A DNA stretch of 64,000 bases from Flavobacterium rhamnosiphilum (GTDB lineage Bacteria; Bacteroidota; Bacteroidia; Flavobacteriales; Flavobacteriaceae). The stretch spans positions 186,001 through 250,000 of the forward strand of contig NZ_SMLG01000004.1 of the NCBI RefSeq assembly GCF_004349195.1, written 5' to 3'. The translations under genes were made by a program, and so were the position numbers. Of the stretch, positions 54,473 to 63,883 are shown piece by piece. Each line of letters starts with the position of its first letter. Within the stretch, counting starts at the first letter, position 1. The notes beneath the pieces are model-generated. The model worked only from the letters and a program-made list of their open reading frames with translations. It did no database searches and had not been told where the DNA came from.

Positions 54473-54688
54473 ATGAAAAATTTTTTAATCGTAGCTGCTA
54501 TCGCAATCGGAATGTTAGCTTCTTGCAACAAAAAAGCAAACAACGAAACTGAAAACACTGAAGTTCAACCTGCTGAAACAACAGAACAAGTTCAGGTGAT
54601 CACAGATACTACTAATCAAGTAAGTACGGATAGTATTAATCAAGTGGAGCAAGACAAAGTTGATGCGGCTCATGGACACACGCATTAA
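54473..54688 (+). CDS. Small lipoprotein with His tail
   Basis: The 71-residue protein has a lipobox (IGMLASCNKK, Cys18), then a Thr/Glu/Gln-rich acidic region and the end DAAHGHTH. It lies 44 bases after the gene at 54001 and is followed by a hairpin terminator at 54703-54742. It shares the His-rich end with its neighbour. No known family. Confidence 0.6.
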   Translation: MKNFLIVAAIAIGMLASCNKKANNETENTEVQPAETTEQVQVITDTTNQVSTDSINQVEQDKVDAAHGHTH

Positions 54689-54702
54689 TATAATTTAACA
54701 GG

Positions 54703-54742
54703 CTGCTTCTCTTCCGGAAATTTCAGGAGAGAAGTAGTTTTT
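54703..54742 (+). terminator. Hairpin terminator before the HupE gene
   Basis: CTGCTTCTCTTC pairs with GGAGAGAAGTAG (two G-T pairs) followed by T5. It separates the small lipoprotein from the HupE/UreJ gene and may cause partial termination. Confidence 0.7.
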
Positions 54743-54757
54743 AAAAGAAAAATAAAA

Positions 54758-55441
54758 ATGAATTCAAAAAAAATAATATTTCTTGTTTTACTTTTTTTTG
54801 TCGGCATCACAGGTATTTTTGCTCATGGTGTAGATGAAAATACGCAAACTTTTTTGTCAGGAAATGATGGCGTTGCTTTTGGCCCATTTCTCTATATTGG
54901 TGCAAAACACATGCTTACGGGTTACGATCATTTGCTTTTTTTAGTTGGTGTTATCTTTTTCCTTTATCGCCCGAAAGAAGTGTTACTTTATGTGAGTTTC
55001 TTCACGATTGGTCATAGTGCAACATTATTGTTTGGCGTTATGAGTAATATATCTATTAATTCGTATTTAATTGATGCGATCATTGCACTGTCAATAGTAT
55101 ATAAAGGTTTTGATAATTTAGGTGGTTTCAAGAGATTTTTCGGAACGCAACCCAATACAAAAGCTGCTGTTTTGATTTTCGGATTATTTCACGGATTCGG
55201 GCTTGCCAGCAAATTGCAAGATTTCAAATTTGAAAAAGAAGGATTGTTTACCAATCTACTTGGGTTCAATATTGGTGTCGAAATTGGTCAGTTCATAGCA
55301 TTAACTTTTGTGCTAATTCTGATTACTTTATGGCGCAGACATTCAAGCTTCATGAAATTTTCAACAATAACAAATACGCTGCTTATGGCTGCTGGATTTG
55401 TATTAATAGGGTATCAATTAACAGGTTATTTTACTTCTTAA
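54758..55441 (+). CDS. HupE/UreJ-family membrane protein
   Basis: The 227-residue protein has a signal or first helix (FLVLLFFVGITGIFAHG) and about six helices with the HupE/UreJ-2 signatures GAKHMLTGYDHLLFLVGVIFFL and FFTIGHSATLLFG, then FGLFHGFGLASKLQDF. The conserved His/Asp residues suggest metal transport (nickel or cobalt in HupE). Such proteins stand next to RND metal pumps in Bacteroidota and may import metal to the cytoplasm or periplasm. It begins the Czc-like block. Confidence 0.85.
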   Translation: MNSKKIIFLVLLFFVGITGIFAHGVDENTQTFLSGNDGVAFGPFLYIGAKHMLTGYDHLLFLVGVIFFLYRPKEVLLYVSFFTIGHSATLLFGVMSNISINSYLIDAIIALSIVYKGFDNLGGFKRFFGTQPNTKAAVLIFGLFHGFGLASKLQDFKFEKEGLFTNLLGFNIGVEIGQFIALTFVLILITLWRRHSSFMKFSTITNTLLMAAGFVLIGYQLTGYFTS

Positions 55442-55454
55442 AAAAAAATAAAAA

Positions 55455-56069
55455 ATGTCAGAAATAAATCATCAAATAGTAAATAAAAAACAAATTATCA
55501 AAGCAGTTATCTTCGCTTTACTTCTTTCTGTAATAATTTTAGTAAGCGCAGTTTTACCAGCAGAATATGGAATTGATCCAATAGGAACTGGCAAATTGTT
55601 CGGGTTCAGCAAACTTCATATACCAGAAAATCAACAGGAAACAACATCACAAAAAACATTTCCATTAATTAAAATGGAAAAAGCAGGTTCTGGACCTGAA
55701 GTGAAAAGACCAGTCGAGGCAGATAATCCTGCACCAGAAAAGCAATATGTAGAAAGAGAAGATACTGTTGAAGTAATCGTTCCGGCAGGAAAAGGCATTG
55801 AATATAAAATTTATATGCTGAAATATGGTAAAATGAAATACGAATGGAAAACTAATGATGGAACCGTTTATTTTGATTTTCACGGCGAAGTGAAACAAGC
55901 AAAAGAAGTTAATGATGTTTATTTTGAAAGTTACACCATGGCTTATTCCAATAATATGGTTGGCACTTTTTATGCTCCGTATGAAGGGAAACACGGTTGG
56001 TTTTTCAGAAATAATGAAAATAAGGATATTACAGTTACTATAAAATTAAAAGGTCAGTATTCAATATAA
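55455..56069 (+). CDS. Transmembrane anchor protein of RND cluster
   Basis: The 204-residue protein has one N-terminal membrane helix (IIKAVIFALLLSVIILVSAVLPAEYGIDPIGTGKLFG, read over 13-48), a charged linker and a beta-rich C-terminal domain (VIVPAGKGIEYKIYMLKYGKMKYEW, YAPYEGKHGWFFRN). Proteins with this architecture are usually annotated as transmembrane anchor protein and encoded just before CzcA/CusA pumps in several phyla. It starts 14 bases after the HupE gene and ends 30 bases before the RND fusion. Precise function is unknown. Confidence 0.75.
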   Translation: MSEINHQIVNKKQIIKAVIFALLLSVIILVSAVLPAEYGIDPIGTGKLFGFSKLHIPENQQETTSQKTFPLIKMEKAGSGPEVKRPVEADNPAPEKQYVEREDTVEVIVPAGKGIEYKIYMLKYGKMKYEWKTNDGTVYFDFHGEVKQAKEVNDVYFESYTMAYSNNMVGTFYAPYEGKHGWFFRNNENKDITVTIKLKGQYSI

Positions 56070-56098
56070 GTATTGAATATTCATTAATCCTAAAAATT

Positions 56099-59000
56099 AT
56101 GCTGAATAAAATCATAGAATTTTCAATCAAAAATAAACTTATCGTTGGTCTTTTCATTGTTGCTCTTATTGGATATGGGAGTTATCAATTTACCAAATTA
56201 CCAATTGATGCCGTTCCTGATATTACAGATAATCAAGTTCAGGTAATCACTTCAGCACCATCATTGGGTGCAACCGATATTGAAAGACTAATTACCTTTC
56301 CAATAGAACAAGCCAATAGTAATATTCCGGGACTAAAAGAAATTCGAAGTTTTTCTCGTTTCGGTTTATCAGTTGTAACCATTGTTTTTGATGATGCAAC
56401 TGATGTGTACTGGGCTAGACAGCAAGTTACTGAACGATTAAGTGCTGTAAAAGACCAAATTCCAAAAGGGATTGGCGATCCATTTCTGGCACCAGTGACA
56501 ACAGGACTGGGCGAGATTTACCAATATGCCGTCCGAACAAAACCCGGTTACGAAAAAAAATATGATGTAACCGAGTTGAGAACCATTCAGGATTGGATTG
56601 TTCGCCGTCAATTATTAAGCGTGGAAGGTGTTGCAGAAGTAAGTAGTTTCGGTGGAAAATTGAAACAATTTGAAATTGCCATAGACCCCAATAAATTGCA
56701 ATCCTATAATATTACAATTACCGATGTTTTTACTGCATTAGAAAAAAACAATCAAAATACGGGTGGTGCTTATATCGAAAAAGGCCCTAAAGTTTTATAC
56801 ATCCGAAGTGAAGGATTAATTAGTACTATCGAAAATATAAAAGACATTTCTATTAAAAACACGAATAGCGGAAGTCCTTTATTTATTCGTGATGTAGCTG
56901 ATGTTCGTATTGGTAGTGCTATTCGATATGGTGCAATGACTTTTAATAAAAAAGGAGTGCAATCAGGCAAAGTTTCGGGTGCTGTAGTGATGATGTTAAA
57001 AGGTGCCAACAGCAATGTGGTTATTAAAAAAATCAAAGAGCGTATTGAGCAAATCCAAAAAACCTTACCTGAAGGCGTTATAGTAGAACCATTTTTAGAC
57101 CGAACAAAAATGGTGAATAATTCCATTTCAACGGTAGAAAAAAACTTATTAGAAGGAGCGTTAATTGTACTTTTTGTTCTTATTTTCTTTTTAGGAAATA
57201 TAAGAGCTGGATTAATTGTAGCATCGGTTATTCCAATGGCAATGTTAATTGCAGTCATACTGATGAATTTATTTGGTGTCAGCGGAAATTTAATGAGTTT
57301 AGGTGCATTAGATTTTGGATTGATTGTGGATGGGGCAGTTATTATTGTTGAAGCGTGTTTGTTTAGTTTACACAGCAGGAAAACGTCCAAAATATCACAG
57401 CAAGATATGGACAACACAGTATTAAATACGTCAATAAAAATGCGTAATGTATCCGTATTTGGAGAGTTGATTATATTGATAGTGTACATTCCCATTTTTA
57501 CTTTGCGCGGTATTGAAGGGAAAATGTTTTTACCAATGGCACAAACAATTGCATTTGCTCTGTTTGGTGCTTTTATATTGTCGCTGACTTATGTTCCGAT
57601 GATGACCGCTTTATTTTTAAATAAAAATATATCCCACAAAAAAACTTTTTCAGATAGAATGATGGAGAAACTAGAAAATTTCTATCAACCACTTTTAAAT
57701 AAAGCATTGGGAATTCCAAGAACAATTATCGGTGCAACTTTGGGTTTATTTGTTTTAGCCTTGATTACACTTTCGTTTATGGGTGGCGAATTTATGCCCT
57801 CATTGGAAGAAGGAGATTTTGCAGTAGAAACAAGGGTTTTGCCGGGAAGTAATTTACAAACATCAATGACTGCCATTTCACAGGGTGCAAAAATATTAAT
57901 AGAAAAATTTCCCGAAGTGGAGAAAATTGTAGGTAAAACAGGAAGTAGCGAAGTGCCAACTGATCCAATGCCCATTGATGCCAGCGATATGATGATCATT
58001 TTAAAGGACAAAAGCGAATGGACTTCTGCCAAAACTTTTGATGAATTATCAGAAAAAATGGCAAAAGAATTGGAAGCCGTTCCAGGGGTTTCCTATGGTT
58101 TTCAATATCCGGTACAAATGCGTTTTAATGAATTGATGACAGGTGCAAGGCAAGATGTAGTCTGTAAAATATTTGGAGAAAATTTAGACACATTGGCTTT
58201 GTATGCCAATAAATTAGGTAAAATTGTAAATACCGTAGAAGGAACTTCCGACCTTTATGTAGAAACCGTTACTGGAATGCCTCAAGTAGTAATTGACTAC
58301 AATAGAGCTTCCATTGCACAATACGGATTGAACATTCAGGATATCAATCGAATAGTAAACACCGCATTTGCAGGACAAAGTACTGGGGTTGTTTACGAAG
58401 GTGAAAAACGATTTGATTTAGTCGTTCGTTTAACAGGGGAAAAACGCCAGGATTTGGCAGATGTTCAAAATTTACTAATACCAACGTCCACTGGTTCGCA
58501 AATTCCTTTATCTCAATTGGCTAAAGTTGAAATTATCGAAGGCCCGAATCAAATACAAAGAGAAGATGCCAAACGTAGAATTGTAGTTGGTTTTAATATA
58601 CGAGGACGTGATGTGCAAAGTATTGTAAAAGAATTGCAAGGTAAAGTCGAAGCTCAAATAAAATTTCCTGCAGGTTACTATCCAACGTATGGCGGTGCTT
58701 TTGAAAACTTAAACGAAGCCAAAAATCGTTTGATGATTGCTGTTCCAGTTTCATTACTATTAATCTTTATTTTGCTCTATTTTGCATTCAATTCCGTAAA
58801 ACAAGGGCTATTGATTTATTCTGCTATTCCACTTTCGGCAATTGGAGGTATTTTCTTTTTAGCGTTGCGGGGAATGCCGTTTAGCATTAGTGCCGGAGTT
58901 GGTTTTATTGCTTTATTTGGTGTAGCGGTTCTGAATGGCTTGGTATTGATTGCGGAATTCAATAGCATACGAAAATCTGGTGAAACCGATTTAAAAGCGA

Positions 59001-60439
59001 TTGTTTTACAAGGTACCAAAGTACGTTTACGTCCTGTTTTAATGACTGCATTTGTAGCATCATTAGGTTTTTTACCCATGGCATTAAGCAATGGTTCTGG
59101 TGCAGAAGTACAAAAACCTTTGGCAACTGTGGTAATTGGCGGTCTACTGATTGCAACGTTCTTAACTTTATTTGTTCTACCAATTTTATATATCATGTTT
59201 GAAAAAGGAATTAAATTAAAACCAAAAAAGATAAAATCAATTACAACAATCATGGTATTGGGACTATTTTTTTCTTTTCAAAATGCAAATGCTCAAGAAA
59301 AAATTTCAATTGATAAAGCCATTGAAACGGCTCTTTCAAACAATATAAAAATTAAAAACGAAAAACTAAATTCGGAGTACTTGCAAAAAATGACCAAAAC
59401 AGGCTATGATATTTCCAACACGGGAATTATTGGTGAATACGGTCAGTTTAACAGCAATGCAAATGATGTAAAAATTGGTATTTCGCAAAGCATAAAATTC
59501 CCAACCGTTTACAAAAGGCAGAAACAACTTTTAATAGAAGAAGCCAAAAAAGGGCAATGGAACGAAGCTTTGCAAAGAAAGGAATTGACCAGACAGGTAA
59601 CAATCGTGTTTTACGAAATGATGTATCTAAAAGAAAAGGAAAAGTTGTTGCTAAAAAGCGATAGTATTTATTCCGAATTTTTAAGGAAAACAGCGCTCCG
59701 TTTTGACAAAGGCGAAAGTAATATATTGGAAAAAGCAACAGCTGAAAACCAATCTGGACAAATAAAAATTCAACTTCTGGAATTACAAAATGATTATAAA
59801 ATAATACAATCGCAATTCAAGTATTTACTTAATACTGACAAAGACTTTATCCCAGTTTCAGATAAATTCAAAATGGATTTTATCGAAAATTCAGATAAAA
59901 GTGCTATTGGAAATCAACCCAGTATAAAATTATTTGAGCAAGAAGTAAATAGCAGCAAAGCGGAAATTTCACTTGAAAAATCTAAAAAATTACCGGAATT
60001 AATAGGTGGTGTTTATTACCAGACTTTCAAAACAAGCACTGCATTTCAAAACAGTTATAATGGTGTTTACGGACAATTTGGAGTGGCAATTCCGTTATTC
60101 AATGCGGCAATAAATAATAAGAAAAAAGCATTAGAGATAAACACCCAAATTGCCGAAAATAATTTAAATAATGAAAAACTAAAACTGGAAATCAAGAATC
60201 AGGAATTAGTCCAAGAATATAAAAAACACAAAGAAACTATCGCCTATTACGAAAGTCAAGCGTTGAAAAATGTTGATTTGGTAACCAAAGCTGCTAATGA
60301 TAAATTTATCAATGGTGACATTAATTATCTGGAATGGGTGATGCTTATTAATCAAAGCACAGAAATTCAAAGAGATTATATTGAGGCCGTTAGAAAGTTG
60401 AATATAAGTGTGATTGAAATCAATGCATTAACTAATTAA
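56099..60439 (+). CDS. CzcA/CusA-type RND permease fused to TolC
   Basis: The 1446-residue protein is a full RND metal pump (1 to about 1040: GYGSYQFTKLPIDAVPDITDNQVQ, DFGLIVDGAVIIVEAC in TM4, MGGEFMPSLEEGDFAVETRV and GFIALFGVAVLNGLVLIAEFN in TM10) joined to a TolC-type channel (about 1065-1446: ISIDKAIETALSNNIKIKNEKL and later DINYLEWVMLINQ). Between them, at about 1046-1066, is an internal signal-peptide-like stretch (TTIMVLGLFFSFQNANAQ). An outer-membrane partner fused to an inner-membrane protein would need cleavage there. The fusion is repeated in other Bacteroidota by my recollection. Confidence 0.88.
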   Translation: MLNKIIEFSIKNKLIVGLFIVALIGYGSYQFTKLPIDAVPDITDNQVQVITSAPSLGATDIERLITFPIEQANSNIPGLKEIRSFSRFGLSVVTIVFDDATDVYWARQQVTERLSAVKDQIPKGIGDPFLAPVTTGLGEIYQYAVRTKPGYEKKYDVTELRTIQDWIVRRQLLSVEGVAEVSSFGGKLKQFEIAIDPNKLQSYNITITDVFTALEKNNQNTGGAYIEKGPKVLYIRSEGLISTIENIKDISIKNTNSGSPLFIRDVADVRIGSAIRYGAMTFNKKGVQSGKVSGAVVMMLKGANSNVVIKKIKERIEQIQKTLPEGVIVEPFLDRTKMVNNSISTVEKNLLEGALIVLFVLIFFLGNIRAGLIVASVIPMAMLIAVILMNLFGVSGNLMSLGALDFGLIVDGAVIIVEACLFSLHSRKTSKISQQDMDNTVLNTSIKMRNVSVFGELIILIVYIPIFTLRGIEGKMFLPMAQTIAFALFGAFILSLTYVPMMTALFLNKNISHKKTFSDRMMEKLENFYQPLLNKALGIPRTIIGATLGLFVLALITLSFMGGEFMPSLEEGDFAVETRVLPGSNLQTSMTAISQGAKILIEKFPEVEKIVGKTGSSEVPTDPMPIDASDMMIILKDKSEWTSAKTFDELSEKMAKELEAVPGVSYGFQYPVQMRFNELMTGARQDVVCKIFGENLDTLALYANKLGKIVNTVEGTSDLYVETVTGMPQVVIDYNRASIAQYGLNIQDINRIVNTAFAGQSTGVVYEGEKRFDLVVRLTGEKRQDLADVQNLLIPTSTGSQIPLSQLAKVEIIEGPNQIQREDAKRRIVVGFNIRGRDVQSIVKELQGKVEAQIKFPAGYYPTYGGAFENLNEAKNRLMIAVPVSLLLIFILLYFAFNSVKQGLLIYSAIPLSAIGGIFFLALRGMPFSISAGVGFIALFGVAVLNGLVLIAEFNSIRKSGETDLKAIVLQGTKVRLRPVLMTAFVASLGFLPMALSNGSGAEVQKPLATVVIGGLLIATFLTLFVLPILYIMFEKGIKLKPKKIKSITTIMVLGLFFSFQNANAQEKISIDKAIETALSNNIKIKNEKLNSEYLQKMTKTGYDISNTGIIGEYGQFNSNANDVKIGISQSIKFPTVYKRQKQLLIEEAKKGQWNEALQRKELTRQVTIVFYEMMYLKEKEKLLLKSDSIYSEFLRKTALRFDKGESNILEKATAENQSGQIKIQLLELQNDYKIIQSQFKYLLNTDKDFIPVSDKFKMDFIENSDKSAIGNQPSIKLFEQEVNSSKAEISLEKSKKLPELIGGVYYQTFKTSTAFQNSYNGVYGQFGVAIPLFNAAINNKKKALEINTQIAENNLNNEKLKLEIKNQELVQEYKKHKETIAYYESQALKNVDLVTKAANDKFINGDINYLEWVMLINQSTEIQRDYIEAVRKLNISVIEINALTN

Positions 60440-60451
60440 AATAGTTTAATT

Positions 60452-62296
60452 ATGAATTATACGCAAACCTTTTTTTCGCGACAGTTCCTGTGGGAAATTG
60501 TACGGATCATAACAGTGGGAATAGCCTGTTTATTATTTTATTTTGAAATTATTCCATTACCCGTTTTGATAGTCGCAATGGCTTTCGGTCTTTATTCATT
60601 AGTAAAAACTGCGGTACTGGATATCATAAAAGAAAGAAAAATAGGTACCGAATTGTTTATAACCATAGCGGTAATAATTTCAGTTCTTGGTAAGGAATAT
60701 TTGGCTGGTGCTGTCGTACTTATGATCATCCTTATTGCAGAATATATCGCAAGTGCAAGTACCGAAAAAGCAAGAGCATCCATAAAAGAGTTGATTGGTT
60801 CTGTTCCAAAGACTGCGATAGTAAAAAAGAACAGCTCTGAAGTAATAGTGCAAATAAGCGATTTAAAAATCGGTGATATTGTTCTGGTAAAAGCCGGAGA
60901 AAAAATCCCTGTTGATGGTAAAGTGATTGGCGGATCAGGTTCTGTGAACCAAGCTCCGATAACCGGCGAAAGCGTACCTCAGGAAAAAACAGCGGGAAGT
61001 GAAGCATTTGCCGGAACCATCCTGGAATTAGGTGCGCTCGATATAGAAATGACAAAAGCAGGATTAGACACCGTTTTTTCGCGTATTATAGCCTTGGTGG
61101 AAGAGGCAGAAAGCCAGCAAGCTCCTATTGAAAAATTCACGGACAAAGTGGCTTCATGGCTTATTCCGGTGGTATTTATTTTTGTTGGTACTGTTTACTT
61201 TTTTACCCGAGATGTCAAACTGGTGATTGCATTGCTGATTTTTACTTCCCCTGCCGAATTAGGTTTGGCAACACCGCTTGTGACCATTGCAGCAATTGCA
61301 CGCGCTGCGAGAGAAGGTATTTTGATAAAAGGAGGTTTGTTTTTAGAAGAGCTTGCTAAAGTAACTACCATAGTTTTTGATAAAACAGGCACATTAACAG
61401 TTGGAAGTCCTATTGTGAATAGCGTTGAAATATTAGATCCTGTTTATAATGAAAACCAATTGGTTCAATTTGCTGCATCCGTTGATCGTCGTTCCAGCCA
61501 TCCATTAGCAAAAGCAATCTTAAGCTATGCCGATAAATTAAAACTTATCTATGGCGAGCCTGAAAATTTCGAGGTAGTAAAAGGACGGGGGGGGTCCGCA
61601 AAAATAGATGGCAAATCGGTTTTATTAGGGAACAAGCTCTTTATGGAAGAAAGCAAAGTGCCGGTGTCGAAATCCTCAGAAAATAGTACCGATACTGCTA
61701 TTTATCTTTCAGTTAATAATAAACTGGCGGGTATCTTTTATATATCCGATGCGATACGTGAGGGTGCAAAAGAAATGATTGAAGGTTTAAGAAAAAGTGG
61801 AATTCAAAATATAATTATGCTTACCGGTGATAATCCTGAAACTGCCAAACATGTTGCCAATCAGATAGGAATTACCGATTACAGAGCCAATTTATTGCCA
61901 GAAGATAAAATCAATATCATAAAAGAATTGCAAAAGGACGGTTCTAAGATTGTAATGGTTGGCGACGGCATTAATGATGCGCCTGCTTTAGTCCAGGCAA
62001 ATATAGGTATAGCAATGGGTGCTATGGGAACCGAAACAGCAATGGAAGCAGCTGATATCGTTCTGATGCAGGATAAGTTGGAAAAAATCGCCAAAGCTCG
62101 TGCTATTAGTAAAAGAGCCTATCGAACCATTCGTGAAAATATTTTTGTAGGGGTTGGTGTCGTTCATGTGATTGGAATTACCCTTGTATTGCTTAAAATA
62201 ATTGGACCGATTGAAGCAGCAGCTATTCATTTGCTTCCTGACACTTTAGTCTTTATTAATTCCATAAAACTCCTTCGCGTTAAGATTGATGCCTAA
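60452..62296 (+). CDS. P-type heavy-metal ATPase with SPAE transport motif and no N-terminal metal domain
   Basis: The 614-residue pump has the P1B layout: actuator GESVP (ITGESVPQEK), phosphorylation site DKTGTLT (Asp310), the SSHPLAKAI motif (HP) and GDGINDAP. The transport motif of TM6 reads FTSPAELGLATPL (Ser266-Pro267-Ala268-Glu269) rather than CPC, CPH or SPC, and the protein has only one Cys (near 26). No HMA or His-rich N-terminal domain is present. This suggests an oxygen-ligated substrate such as Mn, Co or Zn, or an unknown one. It lies between the RND-TolC fusion and its adaptor, an unusual place. Confidence 0.85.
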   Translation: MNYTQTFFSRQFLWEIVRIITVGIACLLFYFEIIPLPVLIVAMAFGLYSLVKTAVLDIIKERKIGTELFITIAVIISVLGKEYLAGAVVLMIILIAEYIASASTEKARASIKELIGSVPKTAIVKKNSSEVIVQISDLKIGDIVLVKAGEKIPVDGKVIGGSGSVNQAPITGESVPQEKTAGSEAFAGTILELGALDIEMTKAGLDTVFSRIIALVEEAESQQAPIEKFTDKVASWLIPVVFIFVGTVYFFTRDVKLVIALLIFTSPAELGLATPLVTIAAIARAAREGILIKGGLFLEELAKVTTIVFDKTGTLTVGSPIVNSVEILDPVYNENQLVQFAASVDRRSSHPLAKAILSYADKLKLIYGEPENFEVVKGRGGSAKIDGKSVLLGNKLFMEESKVPVSKSSENSTDTAIYLSVNNKLAGIFYISDAIREGAKEMIEGLRKSGIQNIIMLTGDNPETAKHVANQIGITDYRANLLPEDKINIIKELQKDGSKIVMVGDGINDAPALVQANIGIAMGAMGTETAMEAADIVLMQDKLEKIAKARAISKRAYRTIRENIFVGVGVVHVIGITLVLLKIIGPIEAAAIHLLPDTLVFINSIKLLRVKIDA

Positions 62297-62402
62297 CCGA
62301 TTAGCAATGGCAATGAAATTTTAAATAACAAACACTATCTTAATATTCAAAATAAATAAAATGAAATCGCAGATTCACGAACACCAAAATAAAAATACAA
62401 TC

Positions 62403-63530
62403 ATGAATAAAAACACAATCATTACAATACTGGCAATAGTATTCCTTTCTTCATGTGGAGATAAGAAAACAGAAAGCGAAACAGAAGCTACTCCAACTAT
62501 CGAAAACACGACAACACTTACTGATGCACAAATAAAAAATGCAGGTATTGAAACTGGGAAAATCGAGCAAAAAGAAATTTCATCTACCTTAAAATTAAAT
62601 GGTAAAATAGATGTACCGCCTCAAAACTTAGTATCCATAAGTGTGCCCATGGGTGGTTATTTAAAATATACCAAACTTTTAGAGGGAATGTATGTAACCA
62701 AAGGGCAGGTTTTGTGTGTTGTAGAAGACCAACAATACATTCAATTGCAGGAAGATTATCTTTTGGCAAAAGCAAAAATAGGGTACGCAAAAGCCGAATT
62801 CGAAAGACAAAGAGAACTCAACCGAAGCAAAGCTAGCAGCGATAAAGTGTATCAACAAGCACAATCAGAATACAACTCACTATCGGTAATGGTGCAATCG
62901 TATGGAGAGAAATTAAAATTCGCAGGGATAAATCCAAGCAATGTTTCTACAAAGAACATTTCAAAAAGCATCAATATATACTCGCCAATAAGCGGTTATG
63001 TTTCCAAAGTAAACGTAAATATTGGCAAGTATGTAAACCCAAGTGATATCTTATTTGAGATTGTTAATCCTTCGGATATTCATTTGGCATTGACTGTTTT
63101 TGAAAAAGACATCAATAAATTAGCAATTGGTCAATCTCTTTTAGCGTATACCAACACCAATCCGGAGAAAAAATATCCTTGCAAAATTATTCTAATAGGT
63201 AAAGATTTTTCAGAAAACAGAAGCACAGAAATACATTGCCATTTTACAAACTTCGACAAAGCACTCTTACCGGGAATGTATATGAATGCCGAAATAGAAT
63301 TAAACAGTCAGCAATCAAATGTATTGCCATCTGATGCTATTGTGAATTATGAAAACAAGAATTATATTTTTGTTGCCAAACAAAACAAACAATTTGAAAT
63401 GAAGGAAGTTACAACAGGAAATACCGAAAATGAATTTACTGAAATTATTTCAGAAGATTTGAATGAGGCTACTATTGTGATAAAAGGGGCTTATTCACTT
63501 TTAATGAAAATGAAGAATGTGGAAGAATAA
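62403..63530 (+). CDS. RND periplasmic adaptor (HlyD/CzcB type)
   Basis: The 375-residue lipoprotein starts at the internal ATG at 62403, because this puts the lipobox (TIITILAIVFLSSCG, Cys18) in the normal place; the frame begins 14 codons earlier. The body has TLKLNGKIDVPPQNLVSISVPMGG, a coiled-coil hairpin (YLLAKAKIGYAKAEFERQRE) and SINIYSPISGYVSKVNVNIGKYVNPSD. It lacks the CxMHPE/CxxCGM domain of the Cus-side adaptors. It should serve the RND-TolC fusion encoded before the ATPase. Confidence 0.9.
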   Translation: MNKNTIITILAIVFLSSCGDKKTESETEATPTIENTTTLTDAQIKNAGIETGKIEQKEISSTLKLNGKIDVPPQNLVSISVPMGGYLKYTKLLEGMYVTKGQVLCVVEDQQYIQLQEDYLLAKAKIGYAKAEFERQRELNRSKASSDKVYQQAQSEYNSLSVMVQSYGEKLKFAGINPSNVSTKNISKSINIYSPISGYVSKVNVNIGKYVNPSDILFEIVNPSDIHLALTVFEKDINKLAIGQSLLAYTNTNPEKKYPCKIILIGKDFSENRSTEIHCHFTNFDKALLPGMYMNAEIELNSQQSNVLPSDAIVNYENKNYIFVAKQNKQFEMKEVTTGNTENEFTEIISEDLNEATIVIKGAYSLLMKMKNVEE

Positions 63531-63594
63531 AAACGTAAATTTACAATCTAGACAGAAAATGATTTTTAAAATCAAGTAGTATTATTTACGTTTT
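63530..63594. terminator. Long inverted repeat after the adaptor gene
   Basis: AAAACGTAAAT (63530-63540) and ATTTACGTTTT (63584-63594) are 11-bp inverted copies with a 43-base loop. The right arm includes the stop region of the small minus-strand ORF. It may act as a terminator for the adaptor transcript. Confidence 0.4.
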
Positions 63595-63656
63595 CTAAAA
63601 TATTGAGGAACATAAAATAATAAAAATATAACTAGAATTATGAATACGATTTCCAT
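63582..63656 (-). CDS. Possible 24-residue membrane microprotein
   Basis: On the minus strand a 24-codon ORF encodes MEIVFIILVIFLLFYVPQYF plus RKRK: one hydrophobic helix followed by a basic end. This resembles single-helix microproteins that modulate membrane pumps. There is no obvious promoter, and short AT-rich ORFs of hydrophobic residues arise by chance, so confidence is low. Confidence 0.3.
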   Translation of the reverse strand: MEIVFIILVIFLLFYVPQYFRKRK

Positions 63657-63706
63657 TGTAGATTTTTTGTTTGACAAATGTAAAACTATAAATTATTAAT
63701 TCCGTT

Positions 63707-63749
63707 AAAACACCCCTTATTTCTAATGGATTTAAAGGGTGTTTTTTTT
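63707..63749. terminator. Terminator between the efflux block and the ChrB-like gene
   Basis: AAAACACCCCTT and AAAGGGTGTTTTTTTT pair around a 15-base loop with a following T-run on the plus strand. Confidence 0.8.
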
Positions 63750-63883
63750 ACTAAACATTTGAAAAAACACAAACAAGTAGCATACCCTTTTGGCAATTTT
63801 TCTTTAGCTAACTGGAGTTTTTTCCTCCGCCCGCTGTAAAACAAAAGGTGTATTATATAAAAAACCTTGTAAAACAATTATAG

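Larger units (their letters stand above)
63531..63883. other. Spacer before the ChrB-like gene
   Basis: The 353 bases contain an inverted repeat, the possible membrane microprotein and one clear terminator. I see nothing else. Confidence 0.5.
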
